A stretch of 64,000 nucleotides of DNA, taken from Holophagales bacterium. Its GTDB lineage: Bacteria; Acidobacteriota; Thermoanaerobaculia; Multivoradales; Multivoraceae. Every line of letters starts with the position of its first letter. The first letter of the stretch is position 1. The stretch spans positions 186,001 through 250,000 of the forward strand of contig VXSP01000030.1 of assembly GCA_009837885.1 (NCBI GenBank), in the 5' to 3' direction. The notes beneath the pieces were generated by a model, which searched no databases, was not told the DNA's origin, and saw only the letters and a list, made by a program, of their open reading frames with translations. Positions 50,879 to 58,747 of this stretch are shown here, in pieces. The position numbers were made by a program, and so were the translations under genes.

Positions 50879-52219
50879 ATGAAGCCTTCGCTGCCATTGG
50901 TCTCCGCCGTGGCCTTCGCCTCCCTCGCCGCCAGCATCGCGGCCCAGCCCACCCTGAGCGACGACGTGCGCTCCAGGTGGGAAAGCTCCTGCATGATCCG
51001 GCACGACAAGTTCGACTACGTGCTGCCGGGCGCAATGCGGCGCAACGACATCGACATGTGGATCGTGACCGACCGGGGCCGCGGCACCCAGCCGATGACG
51101 CGCGACTTCGGCATCTCGACCGTCAACGGCCAGACCTTCTTCATCTTCATCGACCGCGGCGGCGACCGCATCGAACGGATCCAGCTCGGCCGCGAGAACG
51201 ATCTGGCCACGGAATGCGGCGCCTACGACCGGTTCGGACGGTTCGAAGAGCTGCGGTCGATCGTCGAGGAGCGCGATCCTCAGACCATCGGTCTCAACTA
51301 CCTCGCGGTTCCCTACAGAGCCGAAGGCCTCCACGTCGCCGACGGACTCACGCACACGGACTTCAAGTTCCTCACGAGCGAACTCGGCGAGAAGTACGCG
51401 GCCCGCTTCACCTCGGCCCAGCACCTGATCGCCGACTTTCGCGGAGAGCGGGTCGCCGGCGAGATCGTCGAGTTCGCGAAGATCGGCGACCTCACCCGGC
51501 GGCTCCTGGAGCGGGCGCTGTCCAACGAGGTCATCACCCCGGGCAAGACGACACACAACGATGTCGCCCGCTGGCTGGAGCAGAGCCTGCACGACCACGA
51601 CCTGCTGCGCGGCTGGTTTCCGACCGTCTACACCCACCTCCCGGACGGCAGCGAGATCGGCGGCACCGAGCGCGTGATCCAGCGCGGCGACATCCTGCAG
51701 ATCGACTGGGGCACCGGCCGCAACCACTTCTCCACGGACATCAAGCGCTTCGCCTACGTCCTGCGCGAAGGCGAGACCGAGCCGCCCGCCGGCGTGCTGA
51801 ACACGTTCGCCGAATCGAAGAAGGTCCAGGAGATCATCCGCAAGCACGTCCGCTCGGGCCGCACCGGCCGCGAGCAGCTCGACGAACTGAAGCAGATCAT
51901 CCGGGACGCCGGCTACGTCTACACCGAGCTGGAAGTGGCCGCCCAGGACGCCCCCGGCATCGAGGTCAACGTCGGCATGCACGGTGCCGGCAACATCGGC
52001 CACGAGATGGCCGCGAGCCTGTTCGAGATCTACCCGGAACGCACGAAGTACGTCGTCCGCCCCAACTCGATCATCTCGCTCGAGTACATCGTCTTCATGC
52101 CGGCCGAGGAATGGGAAGGCAACAAGATCCCGATCAACGTCGAGGAGAACGCGTTGATCACCGAGCGCGGCATCGAATGGCTGCATCCGCCGCAGTCGCG
52201 GGTGCTGGTGATTCGGTAG
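50879..52219 (+). CDS. Secreted M24-family metallopeptidase (aminopeptidase P-like)
   Basis: 446 residues; the ATG follows AAAGGAG and a signal peptide ends IAAQP. The C-terminal pita-bread domain keeps all five expected metal ligands: Asp in LQIDWG, Asp in STDIKR, His in NIGHEMA, Glu in ISLEYI and Glu in NVEENALIT. The family removes N-terminal residues, often next to proline; other members are creatinase-like. It stands alone between DUF3604 and RarA genes. Confidence 0.85.
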   Translation: MKPSLPLVSAVAFASLAASIAAQPTLSDDVRSRWESSCMIRHDKFDYVLPGAMRRNDIDMWIVTDRGRGTQPMTRDFGISTVNGQTFFIFIDRGGDRIERIQLGRENDLATECGAYDRFGRFEELRSIVEERDPQTIGLNYLAVPYRAEGLHVADGLTHTDFKFLTSELGEKYAARFTSAQHLIADFRGERVAGEIVEFAKIGDLTRRLLERALSNEVITPGKTTHNDVARWLEQSLHDHDLLRGWFPTVYTHLPDGSEIGGTERVIQRGDILQIDWGTGRNHFSTDIKRFAYVLREGETEPPAGVLNTFAESKKVQEIIRKHVRSGRTGREQLDELKQIIRDAGYVYTELEVAAQDAPGIEVNVGMHGAGNIGHEMAASLFEIYPERTKYVVRPNSIISLEYIVFMPAEEWEGNKIPINVEENALITERGIEWLHPPQSRVLVIR

Positions 52220-52223
52220 CGGG

Positions 52224-53573
52224 CTACTCGTCGTCGTCGCCCCACCAGCGGCGCAGGCGCTCGGCGATCGCCTTCTCGGAGCCCTGGTCGGACGGTTCGT
52301 AGTAGCGGCGGCCGGACAGGCCGGGCGGCAGGTACTCCTGCTCTTCGAAGTGGCCCTCGGCGTCGTGGCCGTACTTGTAGTCCTTGCCGTAGCCCATGCC
52401 GCGCATCAGCCCCGTGACCGCGTTGCGGAGGTGCAGCGGCACGGGTTCGTGCGGGGCGTTTCGCACGTCCTCCGTCGCTCGGCCCAGGGCCACGTAGGCG
52501 GCGTTGCTCTTGGGTGACGTCGCCAGGTAGACGGTTGCTTCGGCGAGGGGGATGCGGCCTTCGGGCAGGCCGATGAAGTGGACCGCCTGCTGGGCGGCGA
52601 CCGCGACCGGCAGGGCTCCCGGGTTGGCGAGCCCGATGTCCTCGGCGGCCAGGATGACCAGCCGGCGCGCGATGAAGAGCGGGTCCTCGCCGGCTTCGAG
52701 CATTCTCGCCAGCCAGTACAGGGCGCCGTCCGGCGACGAGCCGCGGACGGACTTGATGAACGCCGAGATCGTGTCGTAGTGGCTGTCGCCGGCCTTGTCG
52801 TACTGGGGCGTGCGTCGTTGAAGGGCGTCCGAGATGGACTCCATGTCGATGCGGCGGATGCCGTCTTCGCCCGGCTCGGCCGCCACAACCGCCATCTCCA
52901 GGGCGTTCAGGGCGACCCGGGCATCGCCGTTCGCGATGTTCACGAGGTGCGCCATCGCGTCCGGCTCCAGTTCGGGGGCCAGCAGACCCAGGCCGCGGTC
53001 CTCGTCCGACAACGCGCGCTCGACGATGCCGGTCATCGCGTCCTCGTCCAGGGCGTGCAGCGTGAACACCCGGCAGCGGGACAGCAGCGGCGCGTTGACC
53101 TCGAAGGACGGGTTCTCCGTCGTTGCTCCGATGAAGGTGATCGTGCCGTCCTCGACGTGGGGCAGGATGACGTCCTGCTGAGCCTTGTTGAAACGGTGGA
53201 TCTCGTCGACGAACAGGATCGTCGGGCGGCCGTAGAGTGACCGGAGGTCGTTGGCGCCCTTGACCGCCTTGCGCAGGTCCGCGACACCGGCGGACACCGC
53301 GCTGACCGGCTCGAAGTGGGCGCGGGTCGTCGTCGCGATCAACCGCGCCAGGGTCGTCTTGCCGGAACCGGGCGGCCCCCAGAACAGGAGCGATGGCACC
53401 CTGTCCGCCTCGATGGAACGCCGCAGCACCTTGTCCTCGGCGAGGATGTGCTCCTGGCCGACGAACTCGTCGAACGTGGCCGGCCGCATCCGCTCGGCGA
53501 GCGGCGGGGCCGAGCCGGTTCCCGGCTCGGCAGGAGCCTCGAACAGGCCGCCGGTCGTCGGTTGGCTGGTCAC
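52224..53573 (-). CDS. rarA: Replication-associated recombination protein A (MgsA/RarA AAA ATPase)
   Basis: 449 residues from a GTG overlapping the upstream stop (GTGA). RPATFDEFVGQEHIL opens the AAA domain; Walker A is GPPGSGKTTLAR near residue 69, Walker B FVDEIHRFNK near 122, and TTENPSFEVN is sensor 1. The C-terminal helical part has GDSHYDTISAFIKSVRGSSPDGALYW and GMGYGKDYKYGHD, typical of RarA tetramers that act at stalled replication forks. Confidence 0.93.
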   Translation of the reverse strand: MTSQPTTGGLFEAPAEPGTGSAPPLAERMRPATFDEFVGQEHILAEDKVLRRSIEADRVPSLLFWGPPGSGKTTLARLIATTTRAHFEPVSAVSAGVADLRKAVKGANDLRSLYGRPTILFVDEIHRFNKAQQDVILPHVEDGTITFIGATTENPSFEVNAPLLSRCRVFTLHALDEDAMTGIVERALSDEDRGLGLLAPELEPDAMAHLVNIANGDARVALNALEMAVVAAEPGEDGIRRIDMESISDALQRRTPQYDKAGDSHYDTISAFIKSVRGSSPDGALYWLARMLEAGEDPLFIARRLVILAAEDIGLANPGALPVAVAAQQAVHFIGLPEGRIPLAEATVYLATSPKSNAAYVALGRATEDVRNAPHEPVPLHLRNAVTGLMRGMGYGKDYKYGHDAEGHFEEQEYLPPGLSGRRYYEPSDQGSEKAIAERLRRWWGDDDE

Positions 53574-54274
53574 GTTCCTAGGCTACTGTCGCTCTGCTCC
53601 AGCGCGGCCACCGCATCCGCGTACTGCTCGAGCGCCGCATGTCCCTTCGGCGTCAACCGGTAGACGCCGCGGGGCGAGTCGGCGGCTCGTTCGAACCAGC
53701 CGTAATGGTCCGCGTACATGATCGCCCGGGCCCGGGCGACTCCCGTTCCCTTGGCGGCGACGGCTGCCTTCGTCGGACCGTTGAGACGGAGATGGGCGGC
53801 GCAGCGCAGGGCGTCCTGACGGTAGGCCGTCATGATCGGACGGCCGGTCGAGCCACCCTGGTTCGGATCGCCCACCCGGCGCTGGAACTCCCGGAGCAAT
53901 CGTCCGATCGCGTACTTGCGTTGGCGCGGCCGGTACGGCGCCGGGTCGACCAGCGCCTCCACGAAGGACGCCGGCTCAAGCCGGACCGTCAGCAGACCCA
54001 GCCCGAGCCGGCGGCACAGCCCAACCGCGTCCTTCCTGCGGGTCGTTCGGCTCGAGAACGGCGGAACGGCGAGGTAGACGTTGTCGGAGAGGCCTTGGCG
54101 TGCGATCCCCTGGAACACCAGGGGCAGGGAGAAGCTCGTCTTCAGCTCGACGATCAGGGGCGGCTCCTTGCCCCGGATCGCGACGAGATCGCAACCGTTG
54201 ACCTCCCCCTTGACGGCATAGCCCTGTCCCTCGAGGAACGCCTTGACCGGCGGGTAGAGCGTCTTTTCGCGCAC
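53570..54274 (-). CDS. DUF2161-type putative nuclease/phosphodiesterase
   Basis: 234 residues from GTG at 54274 (VREKTLYPPVKAFLEGQGY). The N-terminal half has the pattern of a PD-(D/E)xK fold: EVNGCDLVAIRG followed by LIVELKTSF (Asp then Glu-x-Lys). The C-terminal half, VYRLTPKGHAALEQY, looks like a winged helix. This matches DUF2161-like proteins. It is translationally coupled to rarA (4-base overlap), which hints at a DNA-repair-related role, but this is inference. Confidence 0.68.
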   Translation of the reverse strand: MREKTLYPPVKAFLEGQGYAVKGEVNGCDLVAIRGKEPPLIVELKTSFSLPLVFQGIARQGLSDNVYLAVPPFSSRTTRRKDAVGLCRRLGLGLLTVRLEPASFVEALVDPAPYRPRQRKYAIGRLLREFQRRVGDPNQGGSTGRPIMTAYRQDALRCAAHLRLNGPTKAAVAAKGTGVARARAIMYADHYGWFERAADSPRGVYRLTPKGHAALEQYADAVAALEQSDSSLGT

Positions 54275-54292
54275 ACCGGTTAGCAGTGTGCC

Positions 54293-55765
54293 ATGAGTAC
54301 CTCGTGCTATGTAGTCGGTCCGGCACCGAGGAGCTTCATCGTGACCGACAACCCGACTTCGCCACCTCTGGAAGAAGCGAGGGCGTACTACAACGCACTC
54401 CTGCGTCCCGTCTTCGAAGGCCGCAGGTTCGTGCTGCCCGGAAACATCGCCGTCGGGCTCGGCAACGTGGCTCTCGAACTCCGCCAGCTCGGCGCCGCGC
54501 GACCCTTCGTGATCGCTGGTAGCCGTGGAACCGGACAGCTGCCGCCCCACGAAGATGCGGAGATACGGGTGCTAGACGTTCAAGGCACGGACCCCCTGGA
54601 CCACAACCGCAACGTCCAGCGCGCGCTGGCCGACCTTCCAGCCGCCGTTCAGGACGCGGTCGACGCCTGGGATCCGAACCGTTCAGCGAAGACCCTGCAC
54701 ACCGACCCGCTCGCCGAGCCCCGGCCGGTGGCCGGACGAGCGGCTTATGCCGCGCGGCCCGCGGCGTGGACGGCTCTCGAAGACAAGATAGTCATCGACG
54801 CCTTCTGGGACGCGGTCGGCGTGCCGCGTGCAGCGTCCCGGGTCGTTCCGGCCGAGTACCAAGCGCTTCGCGGCGCCGCCGGCGCTCTGGACCGTGGCCG
54901 CGGCACCGTCTGGGCGCCGGACGCCCGCGAAGGCGCCAATGCCGGCGCCGTCGCCCTGCGCTGGGTCCGGCCCGGCGACGACGGACGGGCGGCCGCGGCG
55001 GACCTGGCACGGATGGCCGACCGGGTTCGCGTCATGCCCTTCCTGGAGGGGATTCCAGCGAGCATCCACGGAGTCGTGTTCCCGGACGCCGTCGCCGCCT
55101 TCCGACCCGTCGAGATGCTGGTTCTGCGGCCGGCGACTGGCGACCGCCTCTTCTACGCCGGCTGCTCGACCTGGTTCGATCCGAACCCCAAGGACCGCGA
55201 GACGATGCGCGAACTCGCCCGTCGAGTCGGCATCGCGCTGCGCAAGCGAGTCGGTTTCCGGGGGTCGTTCGGCATCGACGGCGTCCTCGCCGAGGAGGGG
55301 TTCCTGCCCACCGAACTCAACCCGCGCCTCGGCGCCGGAGTGAGCACGCTAGCCGGTGCACTCGGCGACCTTCCGCTCATCCTGCTCTGCCTGGCCATCG
55401 CCGAAGGCGAAGAGCTCGACTACCGGCCGGAACTCCTCGAGCGCGCGGTGGTCGAGACGGCCGACAACCACCGCGTCTGCGGCGGCGGCAGGACGACGGA
55501 ACGGACGCTCACCGACACCGGCACCTTCGATCTGGTGGCGGACGGCGCCGACTACCGCGAAGCCGAAGCGAGCGAAGACCCCGAAGCCACGCTCCTGTTC
55601 GGACCCGGGCCGATCGGCGGGTTCCTGCGCTTCACGCCAAATCCCGACCGCAACGAACCGGGTCCACCGTCCGCGCCGCAGGCCGCGCGAGCCTTCCGCC
55701 TGGCGGATCGCCTGCTCGGCACGGACTTCGGAGACCTGGAGGCGGCGAAGAATGTGAGGCCATAG
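54293..55765 (+). CDS. ATP-grasp domain protein
   Basis: 490 residues. The central and C-terminal regions have ATP-grasp features: ALEDKIVIDAFWDAVGVP (A-subdomain helix), VRVMPFLEGIPASIHGVVF and GVLAEEGFLPTELNPRLGAG with the Glu-x-Asn-x-Arg metal-binding end. Such enzymes ligate a carboxylate to an amine using ATP; the partner substrate is unknown. It is divergent from the DUF2161 gene with only 18 bases between starts, so the two share a promoter region. Confidence 0.75.
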   Translation: MSTSCYVVGPAPRSFIVTDNPTSPPLEEARAYYNALLRPVFEGRRFVLPGNIAVGLGNVALELRQLGAARPFVIAGSRGTGQLPPHEDAEIRVLDVQGTDPLDHNRNVQRALADLPAAVQDAVDAWDPNRSAKTLHTDPLAEPRPVAGRAAYAARPAAWTALEDKIVIDAFWDAVGVPRAASRVVPAEYQALRGAAGALDRGRGTVWAPDAREGANAGAVALRWVRPGDDGRAAAADLARMADRVRVMPFLEGIPASIHGVVFPDAVAAFRPVEMLVLRPATGDRLFYAGCSTWFDPNPKDRETMRELARRVGIALRKRVGFRGSFGIDGVLAEEGFLPTELNPRLGAGVSTLAGALGDLPLILLCLAIAEGEELDYRPELLERAVVETADNHRVCGGGRTTERTLTDTGTFDLVADGADYREAEASEDPEATLLFGPGPIGGFLRFTPNPDRNEPGPPSAPQAARAFRLADRLLGTDFGDLEAAKNVRP

Positions 55766-55802
55766 CTGAGCGCAGATACCTCCACACGTCGAGCCGGCCG
55801 GC

Positions 55803-56108
55803 TCATCCGCGCCACGCGGCCTCGCGCTTCCGCGCATCGCGTACCCACTCGGCGGTCCGTTCTTCCGGCACCGAACTGAAGAGGGCCCAGAAGTTGAGTT
55901 CCCGCGGAGCGAGGACCTTGCGGCCTCGTTCCTCAAGGAAGCGCCGCCGCCGTTCCGGGCTGGTCGCCTTCATGAGCCAACGCATCGGCTCCATGCCTCC
56001 GCGAGCCATCACGCGCTCGATGACGATCTCCGGCAGCTCAGGCTCCGCCCGCAGCGCTTCGAGGTCGTACTCCCAGAGCAGTCGCTCGACCGGTTCAGGG
56101 AAACTCAC
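55803..56108 (-). CDS. Small hypothetical protein (DUF6922-like)
   Basis: 101 residues. FPEPVERLLWEYDLEALRAEPELPEIVIERVMARGGMEPMRWL and the conserved-looking LAPRELNFWALFSSVPEE resemble DUF6922-type proteins often found near nucleotidyltransferase or TA-like genes; recognition is tentative. It has no membrane segment. It is divergent from the disrupted Mrr gene. Confidence 0.55.
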   Translation of the reverse strand: MSFPEPVERLLWEYDLEALRAEPELPEIVIERVMARGGMEPMRWLMKATSPERRRRFLEERGRKVLAPRELNFWALFSSVPEERTAEWVRDARKREAAWRG

Positions 56109-56495
56109 TGAGAGACTCTAGCGATCGGCAAGCCACCACGCGACCACGGGATCACCACAGCACCCCGACACCTGCAACCGCGAAGGCCAAGACAGTTTCG
56201 GTTCGCAGCTAGAGTAGTCTGCCGTTCGCCCGAGCTGTCGGAAGTCATCGAAGTACCTTCCGTGTCCGGCCGTCCGGTGACAGATATGCCCCCAACCGCC
56301 CTTGAAGCTGCCTACGAAGTCCTGAACGAAGCTGAGGAGCCGCTCCACTACGAAGAAGTCACGAGGCGCATGCTCGAGCGTGGGCTGTGGCAAACACGCG
56401 GCAAGACACCGTGGGCCACTGTCAACGCACGGATAGCGGTCGACATAAAGGAACTCGGCCAGGAATCACGGTTCCTGAGGGTCGGACGCGGCATC

Positions 56496-56503
56496 TTCAC
56501 TGT
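56496..56503 (+). repeat. Left target-site duplication of the transposon
   Basis: TTCACTGT, repeated directly at 61597-61604, immediately outside the left inverted repeat. Eight bases is the duplication length known for the IS1595 family. Confidence 0.92.
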
Positions 56504-56534
56504 GGGGATTATACTCGATAGTAACCATTCCTGA
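56504..56534 (+). repeat. Left terminal inverted repeat
   Basis: Begins GGGGATTATACTCGATAG and ends CATTCCTGA; identical over 31 bases to the reverse complement of 61566-61596. Confidence 0.95.
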
Positions 56535-56601
56535 CCGGGCGATTTGACTCGTTCGAGATCCATCCGGTACCCCTTTGGTGGAACTACCGGAGGAGATCTC
56601 C

Positions 56602-56820
56602 ATGCGACGCAGATATCTACGCAGCCGGGACACAGAACGGTACCGAGAAGCCCTCGACGAGGCAAGGGACAACGTGCGACTTGCCCGCCGGGACTACCAC
56701 GAGGCCCTGGACGAGCTTGATGAGCTAGAAGCCGTGGGGCCGGAGGGACCGGATGCCGACGACGCTACGGACGGCGACTTCTACAGGCCACGGCGCAGAC
56801 GGGCGAGAGGGGAGGATTAG
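56602..56820 (+). CDS. Small charged helical protein (transposon cargo)
   Basis: 72 residues from an ATG with GGAGGAG 8 bases upstream. Residues about 8-45 are strongly helical and charged (DTERYREALDEARDNVRLARRD), suggesting a short coiled coil; the C-terminus alternates acidic (DADDATDGD) and very basic (RPRRRRARG) patches. No family is recognised. It is followed after 5 bases by the next small gene, so the two form an operon. Confidence 0.6.
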   Translation: MRRRYLRSRDTERYREALDEARDNVRLARRDYHEALDELDELEAVGPEGPDADDATDGDFYRPRRRRARGED

Positions 56821-56825
56821 GGGAG

Positions 56826-57056
56826 ATGGAGACCGAAGCGAAGCTAGACAGAGAGTCTCTAGATGTGGCTGGCCGTGCGTCGAAGTTCATCATGGATGAG
56901 CTACAGAAGAACGTTCAGTCTGTCGACGAATCGGATCTGATGAACCAAACCGTGTGCATGAACCTCTTGTTTCAGGGCATCCATCAGGTCGTCGTGGCGT
57001 GCCATATGCTGCAGGAGCGTTGGCCGGAAGCTACGAGTCGGTCAGTTTGCGGATGA
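56826..57056 (+). CDS. Small hypothetical protein (transposon cargo)
   Basis: 76 residues beginning at an ATG just after GGGGAG. Helical throughout (SLDVAGRASKFIMDELQKNVQSV, then MNLLFQGIHQVVVACHMLQERW) with hydrophobic spacing that suggests a helical bundle. No family recognised. Its last 26 bases overlap the convergent gene 57031-57345. Confidence 0.5.
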   Translation: METEAKLDRESLDVAGRASKFIMDELQKNVQSVDESDLMNQTVCMNLLFQGIHQVVVACHMLQERWPEATSRSVCG

Positions 57057-57345
57057 GAGTAACCGCAGCATCAAGCTGCTCGGCGCTCGATTTGAGTTTC
57101 GTCTTAGCTTCTCCGAGACGGCGGCCGGCATTGGGGTTCGCAGCAGTCACGTCCGCAGCCTTCACGAGATTTCTCTTCACCAACGCACTGTGTGGTCCGG
57201 CCATTTCGGGCGGGTGCTTGAGCAGCCTGCGTGCTGCTGCCAGCGAGTGACCGGCCTGCCGTAGTTCGCATTGAACGTCGTTGACGGTGCTGATGAGGCT
57301 CTCGACCACCTCAACGGAATCGTCCGGGTGCTTCTCGTCCGTCAC
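57031..57345 (-). CDS. Small helical hypothetical protein (transposon cargo)
   Basis: 104 residues from a GTG that follows the 37-residue gene upstream by 4 bases. The acidic start (TDEKHPDDSVEVVESLI) leads to predicted helices (NDVQCELRQAGHSLAAARRLL and LGEAKTKLKSSAEQLDAAVTLIRKL). It resembles a small helical bundle; no family recognised. Third gene of a minus-strand cargo operon. Confidence 0.5.
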   Translation of the reverse strand: MTDEKHPDDSVEVVESLISTVNDVQCELRQAGHSLAAARRLLKHPPEMAGPHSALVKRNLVKAADVTAANPNAGRRLGEAKTKLKSSAEQLDAAVTLIRKLTDS

Positions 57346-57349
57346 GGAA

Positions 57350-57463
57350 CTACATCTTCTTGATCGCCCTAGCGATCTCGCGTAGCTGCTTGTTGGTTTC
57401 GCCTAGGGTGCGGATCAGTTCGTGGAGCATGCGTTCGATGCCCCGGGTGTCGGTCGCGGCCAT
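57350..57463 (-). CDS. 37-residue helical microprotein (transposon cargo)
   Basis: An ATG at 57463 with GGAGGG well placed upstream opens a 37-codon frame: TRGIERMLHELIRTLGETNK then QLREIARAIKKM. The pattern is a single amphipathic helix with heptad-like Leu/Ile spacing. Its stop is 4 bases before the start of the next gene, supporting expression as part of an operon. Confidence 0.5.
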   Translation of the reverse strand: MAATDTRGIERMLHELIRTLGETNKQLREIARAIKKM

Positions 57464-57542
57464 AGTCGACCCTCCTGTGTGGTGATGGTGGTCCAGGGGA
57501 AGCGAGTCCCTGAGCCGAGAATCGGGGAGTGTAGCCGAGAAC

Positions 57543-57734
57543 CTACGGCTCGCCCAACCGGGCGTCGGTCTTGAGCCGGTCGACCTCGGCGAGCAGCGTC
57601 TGGAGGGCCCGCACGACGTCGATCACCACGCACTGGCAGAGGGGCTGACAGTCGCCCTCGATGTGAGTCGCCAAGTCGGCGAGTTGGGCCTCCAGGTCGC
57701 GGAGGTCTCGGTCAAGGATCCTGCTGGGTGCCAT
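57543..57734 (-). CDS. Small Cys-containing helical protein (transposon cargo)
   Basis: 63 residues. The sequence RDLRDLEAQLADLATHIEG forms a helix, followed by CQPLCQCVVIDVVRAL with three closely spaced Cys, then TLLAEVDRLKTDARL. Two helices joined by a Cys-rich turn, or a metal or disulfide site, are possible. No Shine-Dalgarno is obvious. It would be the first gene of the minus-strand cargo operon. Confidence 0.45.
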   Translation of the reverse strand: MAPSRILDRDLRDLEAQLADLATHIEGDCQPLCQCVVIDVVRALQTLLAEVDRLKTDARLGEP

Positions 57735-57810
57735 CAGCGAGTGAGGGTAGCGGCGTTCCCGGGAAGGTCAAGGCCGGTGCTACAGTGCCCGCATGGCCGT
57801 TCCAGCACGG

Positions 57811-57957
57811 GTGACCCCTGCGTCGGGTCACTCGCTCAATACAACAGCCCGACACACCGGACCGAGGTAGCTCCTTGGCCCAGGGCGAATAGGCGAGACC
57901 ACCGTGTCACTCGTGTGCATGGACGGCCATAACGGCCCGACACCATCCCGGTGTCGG
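57811..57957. promoter_or_regulatory. Two hairpins upstream of the cargo membrane-protein gene
   Basis: In the 249-base gap between divergent cargo genes: GTGACCC-N7-GGGTCAC (57811-57831) and CCGACACC-N5-GGTGTCGG (57937-57957). Both are perfect stems. They could be operators or leader hairpins for the gene at 57984. No gene is seen in this gap. Confidence 0.45.
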
Positions 57958-57983
57958 CGCGTCGCTATGGAGGACCATGCACG

Positions 57984-58664
57984 ATGGAGTCGACGAAACC
58001 AGAGGAGAAGCAGGACGAAGGGAAGATCACAGGGAAGGGATGCCTCGGTTGCCTGGGCATAGGAGCGGGGATCCTCCTGCTACTGGCGTTCCTCGGCTCG
58101 CTACTCCCCGACGACCTGGACTTCCCCGCACAAGAGACAGCGAGCGAGCAGAGCCCTTCGCCTACCGCCACCACCCAGCCTGAGGTCGAACCATCACCTC
58201 CACCGGCACCGCCACAGCCGGACAACGAGCAACTGGACGAGGCTGCGCGGGCCGAGGTCACTCAGATGATCTTGGACTTGGGGGAGATCTATGACAGGCA
58301 GAAGGACTTCTGGGAACTTGCCAACTCGCGACTGGAATCGAACTGCAACTTGCAGTCGCTCAACGAGGACACGTGTCAAGTACTTCTCGGCAGTGCCCTG
58401 TCGATAGCACAGGGCGTCGTGTACGTGAACCAGATCTCCAGAGACCGGATCCGTGCGTACCAGCGTCAAGGTCGTGATCTGGGCCCGGATGTCTCGGACG
58501 CCCTAGCGACGCTCCAGAAACAGGACGCGGCCTCGAGGGAGATGGAGGCTGGCATCCTTGAGCTTGCTCGGCAGGTCGAGCTTGAGAGCGTAGTGAGAAC
58601 GCTCGGAGGGGCCCACAGGGACGCCCCGATGTTCCGGAGCTTCGCACTGAGGTGGAGGAATTGA
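57984..58664 (+). CDS. Single-pass membrane protein with Pro-rich linker (transposon cargo)
   Basis: 226 residues from an ATG with GGAGGA upstream. A charged N-terminus (about 20 residues) is followed by GCLGCLGIGAGILLLLAFLG (one membrane segment, about 19-40), then a Ser/Thr/Pro-rich linker to about residue 82 and a helical outer domain with two Cys (NCNLQSLNEDTC). No family recognised. It ends about 45 bases before the transposase promoter and overlaps an alternative early transposase start. Confidence 0.6.
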   Translation: MESTKPEEKQDEGKITGKGCLGCLGIGAGILLLLAFLGSLLPDDLDFPAQETASEQSPSPTATTQPEVEPSPPPAPPQPDNEQLDEAARAEVTQMILDLGEIYDRQKDFWELANSRLESNCNLQSLNEDTCQVLLGSALSIAQGVVYVNQISRDRIRAYQRQGRDLGPDVSDALATLQKQDAASREMEAGILELARQVELESVVRTLGGAHRDAPMFRSFALRWRN

Positions 58665-58709
58665 CCGAGTACTTTCCGCGCTTTTCGATCACTTTCTGCA
58701 AGAAACTCG

Positions 58710-58738
58710 TTGACTTTAGGAACGTAAAACGCTATAAT
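58710..58738 (+). promoter_or_regulatory. Strong sigma-70-type promoter of the transposase
   Basis: TTGACT (58710-58715) and TATAAT (58733-58738) separated by exactly 17 bases. The expected start site, about 58745, is 2-3 bases before the GTG at 58748, so the message would be leaderless or nearly so. Confidence 0.75.
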
Positions 58739-58747
58739 TGCCTTGCT

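Larger units (their letters stand above)
56286..56534 (+). pseudogene. 5' fragment of an Mrr-type restriction gene (first HARE-HTH domain), cut by transposon
   Basis: The first 72 codons (56286-56503) encode a HARE-HTH-like winged helix: LEAAYEVLNEAEEPLHYEEVTRRMLERGLW, then ATVNARIAVDIKE and FLRVGRGIFTV. At 56504 the frame runs into the transposon end and stops within the inverted repeat after about ten foreign residues (GIILDSNHS). Joining 56503 to 61605 restores GTG-to-GTC reading and continues in frame without a stop to 62400, giving 337 residues. The ATG at 56286 is chosen; GTG at 56262 is possible. Confidence 0.85.
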
